This document shows, piece after piece, positions 22,101-30,157 of a stretch of 64,000 nt of DNA. The notes below the pieces were generated by a model. The model was not told where the DNA came from, searched no databases, and worked only from the letters and a program-made list of their open reading frames with translations. Where the stretch lies: contig JACMZG010001870.1 in assembly GCA_018340805.1 (NCBI GenBank), positions 52,249,158 through 52,313,157 of the forward strand. The letters are read 5' to 3'. This DNA comes from Microvelia longipes (Eukaryota; Arthropoda; Insecta; Hemiptera; Veliidae). How positions within the stretch are numbered: position 1 is the stretch's first letter; each line of letters opens with the position of its first letter. The position numbers were made by a program, and so were the translations under genes.

Positions 22101-23850
22101 TTTAGGGCCCTCATTCTTTATACTAGGGCCTTTAAAGGTCCCAAACGGAAGACTAATGCCTCAAGGGGCCCTTAAAATACTTGTTCAGGGCCCTAGAGCA
22201 GTACGAAAGGGCACAAAAGATTGAACATAAAATATTTAACTTAACAATTTCATTTAAATGAATAAAAAATTTATTGAAGTTTATTTCAATTTATTTAAAT
22301 AAATAATTTCATTTGATTTAATTTTATTAAATATGAAATGAAAGTTAAATAAATTAAATTAATCTCGCCATAGTCATGAATACTACTCTAGTTAATAGTA
22401 GACCCCTCTGAAAAGCATGATAGGAACCCCCCCCCCCCCATTAGGCCCCTTGAGATTAGGTTTGGGCCCTTTTAGGCCAAAGTCTCCTCGGGCCTTTTTG
22501 TCTCAGTTCGCCACTGCTTTTATCATATATTATCAATTTTACCTTACAATTTTCAAGTAGATTAAGGTATACTTTACAATCATTGCCTTAGATAAGCAGT
22601 TTCAGTAGCTAGAATTAGCTGAGGCCATTTTCTATAAGGAATTTACAAGATCCTTGAGCTAAGACCATTTTTTCAAAAGGATTTTAAGGTTCCTTTAAAT
22701 GAGGGTTGTTTTCTTTCAGGGTTTTGTAAGGTCCTTTAGCAGAGAGCCATATTGTAAAGGACTTTACAAGATCCTTTACAATAGTTAACTTTTACAACAG
22801 TTGGAATCCAGTAGGGTTGTAGGAAACAATTCATTATTTCACATTTCGCTATTTATTTCTCATTTCAACTAGAAACCAAGGTTTTACCATAAGGTGAAAA
22901 ATATTTCAGAAGCAACTGAGTCCTTGCAGATACACCTGTGTAACTGTGGTTCTTGCAGATACACAGTCCTGTTAACTGTGGTTTCTTGCAGATACAGTTC
23001 CTGTGTAACTGTGGTTTTTGCAGATACACAGTGCCTGTGTAACTGTGGTTCTTGCAAATACACAATTCCTGTGTAACTGTGGTTCTTGCAGATACACAGT
23101 GCCTGTGTAACTGTGGTTCTTGCAGATACTCAGTTCCTGTGTAACTGTGGTTCTTACAGATACACAGTTCCTGTGTAACTGTGGTTCTTGCAGATACACA
23201 TTCCTGTGTAACTGTGGTTCTTGGCAGATACACAGTTCCTGTGGTAGACTGTGTGTTAACTTGCAGATACACAGTTCCTGTGTAACTGTGGTTCTTGCAG
23301 ATACACAGTTCCTGTGTAACTGTGGTTCTTGCAGATACACAGTTCCTGTGTAACTGTGGTTCTTGCAGATACACAGTTCCTGTGTAACCTGTGGTTCTTG
23401 CAGATACACAGTTCCGTGTAACTGTGGTTCTTGCAATACACAGTTCCTGTGTAACTGTGGTTCTTGGAGATACACAGTTCCTGTGTAACTGTGGTTCTTG
23501 CAGATACACAGTTCCTGTGTAACAGTGGTTCTTGCAGATACACAGTTCCTGTTGTAACTGTGGGTTCTTGCAGATACACAGTGCCTGTGTAACTGTGGTT
23601 CTTGCAGATACACAGTGCCTGTGTAACTATTGTCCTTGTAGATGCACAGTTCCAGTGATACTTGCAGATACAGAGATCCTGTGCAACTATGTTCATACCG
23701 AATACACAATTCTTCCCCAACACTAAATAATTGACTTACCTCCCCCAGGTGTCAATGCCATCGCAGGTAAGAGGACGGAGTTCATCATAAGGAAAAGCAT
23801 ACTTGATGTAGCCTGAATAGGCATGATCAAACATCCTCGCAACCTCATCC
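6879..23850 (-). CDS. EDEM2: EDEM2 orthologue (ER degradation-enhancing mannosidase-like protein), ten exons, 5' exon missing
   Basis: EDEM2 is an ER-lumenal glycosyl hydrolase family 47 protein that starts mannose trimming of misfolded glycoproteins and so commits them to ER-associated degradation. Ten minus-strand exons join in consistent phase: 23850-23740, 21715-21530, 19740-19637, 19126-18987, 17652-17547, 14079-13855, 13403-13147, 10034-9713, 8738-8470 and 7115-6879. They encode about 651 residues, without the signal peptide (human EDEM2 has 578). GH47 landmarks are all present in order: [81 protein letters not shown] and FNTEAHPID. These fit EDEM2 better than EDEM1 or EDEM3. After the GH47 domain comes a charged linker, longer than in vertebrates, then a C-terminal LTCPAQ motif that matches the conserved cysteine region of human EDEM2. 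The exon with the signal peptide was not identified. Introns are heavily invaded by repeats. Confidence 0.93.
7228..7992 (+). repeat. dispersed repeat family R2, near full copy
   Basis: The repeat opens with GGGTACCTCGGAACTTTTTC and closes with ACGGTATAAATGAGGAAAA. Inside it has an AAACGGATAA...CCGGTTTCGGAT block and a CAGACAnACAACTTTGC block. Other copies are at about 17110-17305, 25410-26510, 29540-29885, 45070-45860 (reverse), 49320-50060 (reverse) and 50925-51110. There is no open frame, so it is non-autonomous. It lies in the last EDEM2 intron. Confidence 0.7.
8470..8738 (-). CDS. EDEM2: EDEM2 coding exon, charged linker
   Basis: The acceptor TTTTTTATTAAAG opens the exon in phase 1 (its AT completes the G left by the 9713 donor). 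It encodes about 89 residues of a Glu/Lys/Asn/Gln-rich, probably coiled or disordered linker ([18 protein letters not shown]). I place the donor at CTG|GTACTG, in phase 0, which fits the next exon. An alternative reads on to a stop at 8407, which would end the protein without the cysteine motif; this could be an isoform. The linker is not conserved with vertebrates. Confidence 0.65.
8815..9320 (+). mobile_element. LINE 3' fragment in an EDEM2 intron
   Basis: On the plus strand the piece encodes the C-terminal end of a LINE reverse-transcriptase protein ([14 protein letters not shown], then [15 protein letters not shown]). It is followed by a 3'-UTR ending near AATAAATTTATTTATTG. The same C-terminal pattern (GLRLYNFLPS, LLENPLYSFEEFF) ends the larger LINE at 55438. 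It is a truncated insertion, antisense to EDEM2, within the 8739-9712 intron. Confidence 0.7.
9713..10034 (-). CDS. EDEM2: EDEM2 coding exon, end of the GH47 domain
   Basis: The acceptor TTTTTATTTCAG opens the exon in phase 0. It encodes [17 protein letters not shown], the KYLYLLFD segment and FNTEAHPID. The Thr-Glu-Ala-His motif contributes the conserved Ca2+-binding threonine of GH47. The donor is CTTG|GTATGT (phase 1). Reading through it gives a stop at 9666 after 16 extra codons, but the donor match and the phase-compatible next exon favour splicing. Confidence 0.88.
10600..10960 (-). mobile_element. probable LINE 3'-UTR relic
   Basis: The block CCCACAAGGAGAATCTGAGTG near 10886 is the reverse complement of wording in the LINE 3' end at 18750-18790 (CACTCAGGACTTCCTTGTGGG). 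The surrounding AT-rich DNA has no frame. It sits in the 10035-13146 EDEM2 intron. The remaining unannotated part of that intron is AT-rich, without recognisable features apart from a short repeat at 11715-11790 shared with 13440-13530. Confidence 0.4.
12485..12960 (-). mobile_element. LINE reverse-transcriptase C-terminal fragment, frameshifted
   Basis: On the minus strand one frame encodes [15 protein letters not shown] (12901-12704). A second frame encodes [20 protein letters not shown] and [12 protein letters not shown], to a TAA near 12488. Both are standard wording for the C-terminal part of jockey/CR1-type LINE proteins, and the frame break shows it is dead. It is in the same orientation as EDEM2 and inside its 10035-13146 intron. 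Confidence 0.75.
13147..13403 (-). CDS. EDEM2: EDEM2 coding exon with the RPELAES motif
   Basis: The acceptor TTTTACTGCTCAG gives phase 1 entry, and the donor ACT|GTAAGC gives phase 0 exit. It encodes [17 protein letters not shown] and [16 protein letters not shown]. The glutamate of RPELAES belongs to the GH47 catalytic set. It ends with CGYAT, which in human EDEM2 precedes the IKD that opens the next exon. Confidence 0.92.
13855..14079 (-). CDS. EDEM2: EDEM2 coding exon with the GVDSYFEY motif
   Basis: The acceptor TTTGATTACAG opens in phase 1; the donor ATAG|GTAAAG closes in phase 1. It encodes [17 protein letters not shown] and [20 protein letters not shown]. The Asp-Ser-Tyr-Phe-Glu motif holds conserved active-site acidic residues of GH47. 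Confidence 0.93.
14454..15155. repeat. inverted-repeat element that seeds the 170-bp array
   Basis: The block at about 14535-14715 (minus orientation) is repeated inverted at about 14985-15150. Shared parts are CTCTTGGAnTA, GTCACATTTTT, the GTAGTACAAAAT box, and an AnATTACAGTTTTCTTG box nearer the centre. This makes a foldback structure about 0.7 kb long. The outer end of the right arm is the same sequence that is then repeated about ten times to the right. Confidence 0.65.
15095..16866 (+). repeat. 170-bp tandem array (about 11 units)
   Basis: Units of about 170 bp carry TTTGGTTTGAAGTGGTACAA, GAGTCACATTTTTTAGG, CTTGGACTATGAGGTAAAA, CCCAGAATACTTGGGT and ACCTCCACATGTAACAGGCA. Unit starts fall near 15101, 15268, 15438, 15607, 15781, 15949, 16120, 16296, 16470, 16638 and 16810. 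Copies are about 95% alike, differing mostly in T- and A-run lengths. The array lies in the EDEM2 intron 14080-17546. Open frames seen within it in all phases are repeat artefacts. Confidence 0.95.
17110..17305 (+). repeat. repeat family R2, partial copy
   Basis: Only the right-hand part of R2 is present: the CAGACAGACAACTTAG block, AAACGGATAA, CCGGTTTCAGAT and GGAATAAATGAGGAAAAG. It lies in the 14080-17546 EDEM2 intron. Confidence 0.65.
17547..17652 (-). CDS. EDEM2: EDEM2 coding exon
   Basis: The acceptor TTGTTGCTTACAG gives phase 0 entry and the donor TCTG|GTGAGT phase 1 exit. It encodes [15 protein letters not shown] and [15 protein letters not shown], matching the GLVGNHIDVLTGKW segment of vertebrate EDEM2. 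Confidence 0.92.
17655..17895 (+). repeat. 42-bp minisatellite beside an EDEM2 splice acceptor
   Basis: About five to six units of AACAATCAAGCATACAGTCT plus ACATACATCTTAATCTATATC, some truncated. It begins within a few bases of the acceptor of the 17547-17652 exon, so the branch-point region is made of repeat sequence. Confidence 0.85.
18121..18203 (+). repeat. tandem duplication of about 43 bp
   Basis: Two direct copies of GTATTAAGGCCATATTATGT followed by TTCTGTTATnGTGGCTTCT are adjacent. They differ at only a few positions, indicating a recent duplication. Confidence 0.85.
18240..18790 (+). mobile_element. LINE 3' fragment in an EDEM2 intron
   Basis: An open frame of 120 codons (18248-18610) ends with [20 protein letters not shown] and KDWLLE, the usual C-terminus of jockey/CR1-type LINE proteins. 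It is followed by a 3'-UTR with the CTCAGGACTTCCTTGTGGG block. It is 5'-truncated with no catalytic residues, and antisense to EDEM2. Confidence 0.75.
18987..19126 (-). CDS. EDEM2: EDEM2 coding exon
   Basis: The acceptor ATTTTTAG gives phase 1 entry; the donor GAAGAG|GTACTT gives phase 0 exit. It encodes [19 protein letters not shown], then [19 protein letters not shown] and TGDPVYEE, close to vertebrate EDEM2 ([17 protein letters not shown]). Confidence 0.94.
19637..19740 (-). CDS. EDEM2: EDEM2 coding exon
   Basis: The acceptor GATTGTTACAG opens in phase 2 and the donor ACTG|GTAAGT closes in phase 1. It encodes [20 protein letters not shown] and [10 protein letters not shown], matching the PGWPC and LLPAF segments of the family. 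Confidence 0.93.
20218..20268 (+). repeat. short tandem repeat, GTCAGTACTGAGG unit
   Basis: Four near-identical copies of a unit of 13 to 17 bp (ACTGAGGGTCAGT). Intronic. Confidence 0.8.
20871..21175. repeat. 75-bp perfect inverted repeat with 155-bp loop
   Basis: The arm 20871-20945 (ATTAATGCTAAGGTTGGGCA at its outer end, TTTCGCCCTCT at its inner end) is repeated as an exact reverse complement at 21101-21175. The loop holds a second small hairpin around TGGAAATAAACTTATTTGTT. It may be a young MITE or an arm duplication. It lies in the EDEM2 intron 19741-21529, so the primary transcript can fold into a long perfect stem. Confidence 0.92.
21530..21715 (-). CDS. EDEM2: EDEM2 coding exon with the FETNIR motif
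   Basis: The acceptor TTCTGTTTTAG gives phase 2 entry, completing the serine of WGS. The donor CACAA|GTAATC gives phase 2 exit. It encodes [37 protein letters not shown] and SH. The glutamate of FETNIR is a conserved active-site residue of GH47. Confidence 0.95.
21985..22530 (-). repeat. dispersed repeat family R4 copy 1
   Basis: Read on the minus strand it opens with AAAAGGCCCGAGGAGACTTT, carries GGCCTAAAAGGGCCCAAACC, a poly-G run, GGGGTCTACTATTAACTAG, a long AT-rich core, and GGGCCCT blocks at the far end. Copies on the plus strand are at 59290-59760 and 62085-62500. No frame is present. It lies in the first known EDEM2 intron. Confidence 0.75.
22925..23690 (+). repeat. 34-bp minisatellite (about 22 units)
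   Basis: The unit TGTGTAACTGTGGTTCTTGC plus AGATACACAGTTCC is repeated about 22 times with scattered one-base indels. It ends about 45 bp before the donor side of the 23740-23850 EDEM2 exon. A 34-bp unit shifts frame each copy, so all frames stay open on both strands. Those apparent proteins are artefacts. Confidence 0.97.
23740..23850 (-). CDS. EDEM2: EDEM2 coding exon, start of the GH47 domain
   Basis: The acceptor TGTTTCAG gives phase 2 entry; the donor GGGGAG|GTAAGT gives phase 2 exit. It encodes [19 protein letters not shown] and [17 protein letters not shown]. It corresponds to human EDEM2 from about residue 37. The exon bearing the start codon and signal peptide should lie to the right, but no convincing candidate was found between here and 30158. 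Confidence 0.93.
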
Positions 23851-23975
23851 CTGAAACACATCAATGTTTCATCATTTGGATCTATATTAATACTACCTCC
23901 CACATGGTATACAGTTTTAGAATCGTTCTCTTTAATAATTACTAAAAGCTGAGCTATCAAGTACCTTACCTTGAA

Positions 23976-25409
23976 TTACTTAAATTGTTAAACTCCTATT
24001 GATTGACAAAGTCCCTGTCCCTGCCAGAGATCAAGTAGGCAAACGAAAGGGTTTCAGTTGCACAAGCCACGAGTTTCAAATTTGTTCCAATAAGACAAAA
24101 TGAGTTTTTTATGGGTGCAGCTATAAAAAAATGTCCATTTTGTTTGTTTTTTGTTTACATCCAAAGCCATTTTGTTTACATGTACACAAACCATTTCCGC
24201 TCTCTAATTTTTATTTTAAAATAAGAATAAGAATGCTTTATTGTTTCTTTTTAAAACATACATATAAAATAATTTAAAAAACCAACTTAACTTAAATAAT
24301 ATTATTTAAAGAGATAAAATTAAGATCATACAAAAACAAAACAAAAGGGGGGTAGTCAAAAGTTATTTTTTTTAAGGAAAAAATACTTTTGTTCTTCCCT
24401 ACCTCCCTTATAATAACAATAGATTAAAATTCAAACATTGTATAACAGAGAATACCTATACTACTTAATTTGAGCATTATTCTTACAATTTAGTAAAATT
24501 ATAGGATGTGTTATCACTGAGTAATATAAAAAGTAACAATAAATTATTTTTCTTTTTTTTTTTTTTTTTTTTAAAAAATGAAGTAAAATTGAATTCATTT
24601 GAAAATTGCTTGAGTTTACAAAAAGGCTAACACACACAAGAGTGTCAGTCAACTTTCTTTAGCCAGCCATCAGCTGATTAAATACACACAGATCTGAATA
24701 TTTTTTTGTTTGTTAAGCCTTCTTCCCTACTTGATCTGTGAACTACCTGAGCAGCAGTATCATATGGGAGTACTGCTAGTAAAGCCACAGGGAGGGGGGG
24801 GATAACGACTGATTCAATAATTTAGCAATTACTCCAGGATGCTATTTACCAACTCCAAACAAAACCCAAACTGAGGGGTATCACAGAAACCCTTAGCTCA
24901 CAACCTTACCCAGAGAGAAAAAATGTCTGAGCTTGCCAGCAGACTCTATTCTTTTGATAAAACAGACTACTTACATCCACTCAAGTATTCCTTACTGACT
25001 CTATAGGGGACAGCAAGCCAACATAAAGAGACAGTGAGCTGATTCTTCAATTGATTAGAGTCCTTTAGACACAACTACCAACAAGTTGAATTTTGAGCAA
25101 AGTTCCAAAATCAACAATATATCAATATTGCAGTGTGGTAAAAACCACTAATGCAAACATTTTTACTGCAAACTTTTAGATTAACACTTATCTCCAACCA
25201 ACAGCAGTTCATGATGAAAAGTAAACTCAATGACCAGCCATCTGGCAACCAAACCAGTAGGGACCAACCTCAAGGGAGCATATTATCAGTAAAAGTGCCT
25301 GATAATAAGGCTCTTTTCTTCCAGATGGAGAGCAACACCAGCATTATAAGAGCTAATCAATAGCTATCATTATTTTAAAATAAAAAATCAGGTAGTAGGT
25401 TCCTTTGGA
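23976..25409. other. gene-free stretch right of EDEM2
   Basis: AT-rich DNA with a poly-T tract near 24550-24572. Short protein-like frames are present (minus strand around 24690-24810 and plus strand 25151-25363) but have no family resemblance and no good splice partners. Possible transposon debris or an undetected EDEM2 5' exon. Confidence 0.4.
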
Positions 25410-26510
25410 ACTTCTACCCCACAACATCGGATTCTCGCTATCCTCATCCTCCCTAATTTGGACTTGCTACACTCGTTCTCAGAATATAAAAATCACCAAA
25501 TTTATGGTGCAACACATCTTCCGACTCGCTTCGCTCATCCTCAGATAGTACGTACATCTGCTTCATTCCCAGCAGTCACTGACCACGCTTGATGCTGCTA
25601 AACTATTATGATTCAACAAAAATCATAGATATATTTGTCGTATTAAAACAAAACTAAGGGTACTTAGTTATTACGTAAAGGTATACATTTGTGTCAAATT
25701 TCAACTCAATTAGATTATTTTCTAATTTTTTACTGTTTCTAAAAAAAATCATAAGTCATTCGATATAAATTTAACTACAGTGTATCGTTTAGTTTAAAAA
25801 TCCCCAAGGTCATACATAAGTATTTTGGGGATTGACCAATCAGAGAAGCCGCTGCCAACCTCTCACTTAAAAAGAAAAAAAATCCCTACCACAATAATAA
25901 CCACTGTAGGGAAAAAACCTTGTTCTTCTTTTGATTACAATGTTTTGAAAACTACTTTCAAATTAATCTAAAAATGATATTTTAAAATAAAACTACACAA
26001 AAGAAATGTAAAAAAACATCACCAAGAAAATACAGGTAAAATAACCTGATTTGTTTACATAGTTTTTTCCCGCTCCCTTCTTGTAGGGATTTTTTTTCTT
26101 AAGAATCAGGGGTGTCTAAACTGACCTGTCAAGATTTTTAAACTAAACGATAGACTGTTATGCTGATAATGAGATGAAACTTGGCATTTGTTAATCTTAT
26201 ACATGCTTGCCAAACCTCAACCCGGTCCCAACATAATTCTGCGTTTTATAAATCTTCAAAATGTTTGCTGTCATTACTGCCGGCTAAAAAATTATTATCC
26301 GAATAGCACAACTACAGCAGTAGGCTGATTTTTGTACAAAATTTCAACTCTCTAGCACAAATACGCTGGGAGCTACGATGATAACAGACACACACACGTA
26401 CAGACAGAAAACTTTTTTAAAACCACTTAGGAGGCCTTAAAAACACATGAAAAGAATAATTCAGGTGACATCCCTGTTTCAGATTTTTATAGCAAGCACA
26501 ATAACACAGT
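25410..26510 (+). repeat. repeat family R2 copy interrupted by an R1 MITE
   Basis: R2 runs from the TCGGATTC block near 25427 to CCCTGTTTCAGAT near 26478. It is split by the R1 element at 25778-26157. The two R2 halves rejoin exactly as in the uninterrupted copy at 7228-7992. Confidence 0.75.
25778..26157 (+). mobile_element. MITE family R1, copy 2, inserted in R2
   Basis: It starts CAGTGTATCGTTTAGTTTAA and ends AACTAAACGATAGACTG. The left flank reads AACTA and the right flank TTATGCTGATAATGAG, while the empty R2 copy near 7602 reads AACTAATGCTGATAATGAG. This fits a TA duplication with one later substitution. Confidence 0.8.
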
Positions 26511-27004
26511 TATTAATCTTATAATAAACTACATGTGTGCTGTTTTTCCATTCCATTTGATGAGCTTTGACATTTCACCTCAAGAGCACAACTAAAAATA
26601 TTTTTAGTGCAAATCAGACATTTCACTGCTTAGTATGTATTAGCTACACATATAGAGGAGCCACTTTATTTATTTTTTCAATAAATAAACATTAAGGGTC
26701 TAAACAAGGAACATATTAAACAAATCCATTTCATAAGAAACAAATTAATTTTAATAATTTATTACAAATAATAAAAACAAAACATTAAAACTTATTTTTA
26801 CCAGTCCATAGTCATTAAATTAGTCAAATTTTAACAAGAATGATTTAAGTCTAACCAAAGATAATCAAGCGATGTCGTAAGGAATTTCCATACGACACAC
26901 GTGGAAAATAAGGTTCAAGAATTTACTGTTCAAAGAGAAGGTGACGTAGTTTTCATACTCACTCCTCCCCACTACCATTAAACATTCAGATATGAGCAGT
27001 GTAT

Positions 27005-27386
27005 TAGACCGACGTTTAGTTTAAAAATCCCCAAGGTCATAAGTATTTAGGGGATTGACCAATCAGAGAAGCCGCTGCCAACCTCTCACTTAAAAGAAAA
27101 AAAAAATCCCTACAACAATAACCGCTGTAGGGAAAAAACCTTCTTCCCGGCAATCATTCACTTTGTTTGTGGTTCTTCTTTTGATTACATCGTTTTGAAA
27201 ACTACTTTCAAATTAATCTTAAAATTATATTTTAAAATAAAACTATACAAAAGAAATGTAAAAAACAACGCCATGGAAATACAGGTAAAATTACATGATT
27301 TGTTTACACAGTTTTTTCCCGCTCCATTCATGCAGGGATTTTGTCTAAACTGACCTGTCAAGATTTTTAAACTAAACAATAGACTG
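27005..27386 (+). mobile_element. MITE family R1, copy 3
   Basis: The body matches the other two R1 copies (GGGGATTGACCAATCAGAGA, CCGCTGTAGGGAAAAAACCT). The left end is decayed (AGACCGACGTTTAG) and the right end reads ACTAAACAATAGACTG. A short internal deletion near GGGATTTTG sets it apart. Confidence 0.75.
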
Positions 27387-27923
27387 CAATTTACACTGAA
27401 CATACTTCTTTATAATTGGTTAAAAGGACCCAAAGAGGTGGTCACAATACTTGACTACTGTCCACTCATACTACTTATTATCTCCTCACACTATGAAATC
27501 CAAATGTTATTATTTATTCTCCTCAACTGCATTCTACTGGAATCGACAATATATTTAACATTTCTAATCATTGATCTTAAAAATCATTTATAAACAAACA
27601 ATAAATTAAATTCATGATTTCGTCATTATAAACAAATGGAGTCAGGGGCAAGATGCCTTGTGTTATCAAACAGTAATTGGTAGGGTGAGGTCAGTTACAC
27701 ACAGAACACAATGATATGCTAAACAATTCCTTTTATACTAAATAATTGAAATAATCTGCACTATTCAGACCTGGTTAACTTGACCTCAGAATATGAAGAT
27801 GATCTAATCCAGTGGTTCTTGAACTTTGTTGACCACGTTCCATGTCTAGGCATAAAATTTTTTAGTGATCCTCCCCCCCCCCTATATTTAATGCATTTTA
27901 AAATAAAAAGAAATAAATAAATT

Positions 27924-27924
<1 letters not shown>

Positions 27925-28004
<80 letters not shown>
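27925..28004. repeat. (AT)n tract
   Basis: A nearly pure AT dinucleotide run of about 80 bp, flanked by unremarkable AT-rich DNA from 27387 to 28935 with no gene signals. Confidence 0.95.
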
Positions 28005-28008
<4 letters not shown>

Positions 28009-28937
28009 GCCTTTGCCAGATCATGAATAAAACTTATTTAATTTTTATACAAAAATCAAACTTATTAATGTTCTGATTCCTGTTGTGAGACATCTTTAAT
28101 CTACAATAATGAATTTAAAAAATGACAAATTTTAGTAAGTTGAACACCAAAACAAAGTCAAACTTAATTATCAGCATAAGTTTCTCATTTCATTTAATTA
28201 TATAACTTTATGAAAACAATACACGTTTTTTAACTAATAAATTTAGAAATTCATTAATTTTGTTGTAGTATATTAATTAAAAAAACAACAATAAAGAAAC
28301 AGCTAAAATACAATAACCATGAACCTGCGAAAGGGCCACAGGGAGGCGTAGTTTTGTATTGTCAATAAGAAATAGCAGTTATAACATTAATTTCATATTA
28401 AATAATTAATTAAATTGAATCTCAAATGAACGTAATATGAATTGTTAAGTATGAGGTGTCAATATTTTTATTAATAATTATTTTTGCATTATTATTTTCC
28501 ATGCATTTCCCAACCCCCTTAAATTTTTTTGTGACCCCCCCTAGGGGTTGGGACTACTACTTTAAGAACCAGTGATCTAATCTATACTTCAGTATATGTT
28601 CAGAGCCTGTCTAGGAGAACAGGCCCTATGAAGTGTTTGGCCAAGCGTACCAAATGCTCATTTAAATGTAATCTATACAGACTTTGTGACTAACAAGAGT
28701 CCCAACTTTTAAGTACTTCTTAGATTTTTTCTAAGTATTCATATAACTAACAATAGAGATCTTTAAAGTCAAAATCATTTAACAACTAATTATTTACATA
28801 AAGTTTGATATAAAATTCATTATTTAATAATCTTGCACCAAAATAGTGGATGCAAAGTCAAGGTTTTTCAGGGAATATTTTAACAAATTGATAAAATATA
28901 TTACAGTATTCTTATAAAGAACTTAAACTAATAAAAA

Positions 28938-29560
28938 ATTCTGGCGCGGTGGTCCGCATGTCGGGTGAATTTCCTTTAGTTGTCAAGCATTGCTTGCAAC
29001 TCATATTGTCTGTATTTTTGAAAGGAAATGCGAACAATTATCCAGTTGGTTATACAAAATTGTGCTTCTAAAATTAGCAGTATGCACTATTATTTGCATT
29101 AGTTCAAAGCTTAGTTCCTGTTTATCTTTAAAGGTGTTAGCGCATTTCCTTTGAAAAATACAGACAAAATGAGTTACGAGCATTGCTTGCCAATTGAGTA
29201 ACTGCTTAGGTTCTAAAGCATAAATGGGTTGTTAAGCATGGAAACACGCATTCTAAATGAAATTCTCCCGACAGTGGACCACCGTGCCAGAATTCTTTTG
29301 TAGTTATGAACTTATATAATGTAATAAAACGATAAAAAATTATCGTCCCTACCAGGATTCGAACCCAGGTACCCTGAGTTTGAGTGTATCGACTTCAAAC
29401 CGCCATTCAACTCGCAGGCCCAAAAACATGAAGAATGACTCCCCACTTAAAATGTGTTGTTTAGGGACCAAATTTTAGGTTTTTTTGGTATCGACCACCG
29501 TTTTTTCGACTTTTTGGTCACTTAGAGTGGTCGTATAGATTTCGGACCAGGCACATATGT
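28938..29560 (-). mobile_element. repeat R3 with a tRNA-like pol III B box
   Basis: On the minus strand it reads GATACGACCACT-like and TTTTTCGAC-like boxes, then CAGGGTACCTGGGTTCGAAT plus CCTGGTAGGGAC, which holds the pol III B-box GGTTCGAATCC. An inverted-ended segment follows (AATTCTGGCACGGTGGTCC at 29293, its complement at 28943). A colinear plus-strand copy is at 60650-61275. It could be a SINE fused to a MITE, or one composite element. Confidence 0.55.
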
Positions 29561-29885
29561 TTAGTCTTATACAAGGCTACATGCCTACCAAAATTCAATC
29601 GGACCGCATAATTTTTCCGGGTTTTATTATTTTTTGAAATTTTTCGCTGAGTCATTATTGCAGGTTAATGACGAAATTAATTTTTGAATTTCGATTCAAA
29701 AATTACACTGGGAGCTACGATGATAACAGACACACACATACAGAAAGACAACTTTGCAAAAAACACTCAAGAGGCCTTAAAAGCACCTAAAACGGATAAT
29801 TCCGGTGACATCACAGATTCGGATTTGTTTGCAAACCCAATAATTTTCCTATATAACTACGGTATAAATGAGGAAAAGTAGGATA
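29540..29885 (+). repeat. repeat family R2, right-hand part
   Basis: Carries the TTTTTCCGGGTTTTATTATT block, CACTGGGAGCTACGATGATA, AAACGGATAATTCCGGTGAC and TACGGTATAAATGAGGAAAAG, as in other R2 copies. An apparent 65-codon frame within it is not conserved. Confidence 0.65.
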
Positions 29886-30157
29886 AATAGCATCCCTAAA
29901 TAAGATAATAAACCTTGACGTAAAATATCACTAGATTTAACTCTCACATAACACTATAATAAGAGGTTTACAATAAATTTTGGTTAAGATCAAAAGTCAA
30001 CCTGTGTGGGAAGAAATTCTATTGGTTTATTCAAATTCCTCAAAGAGGATTTGGAGTCTTCCAATTGAATAGTATGGCAAACTCTACTTGTAAACGTAGT
30101 ACCATCTAACAAAACTACATTGAACTAACTAAATTCAAATAATTTAAATGATTAATA

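Noticed and set aside
22865..23726. Long open frames on both strands (up to 245 codons) rich in CNCGSCRYT or [11 protein letters not shown] motifs
   Set aside because: They are produced by the 34-bp minisatellite, which leaves every frame open; no start context, splice sites or family resemblance.
23976..24001. 26-bp micro-exon upstream of the first EDEM2 exon (AATAG acceptor, AAG|GTAAGG donor, phase 2)
   Set aside because: Phase fits EDEM2, but there is no polypyrimidine tract and the encoded EFNNLSNS does not resemble other EDEM2 N-termini; support is too weak.
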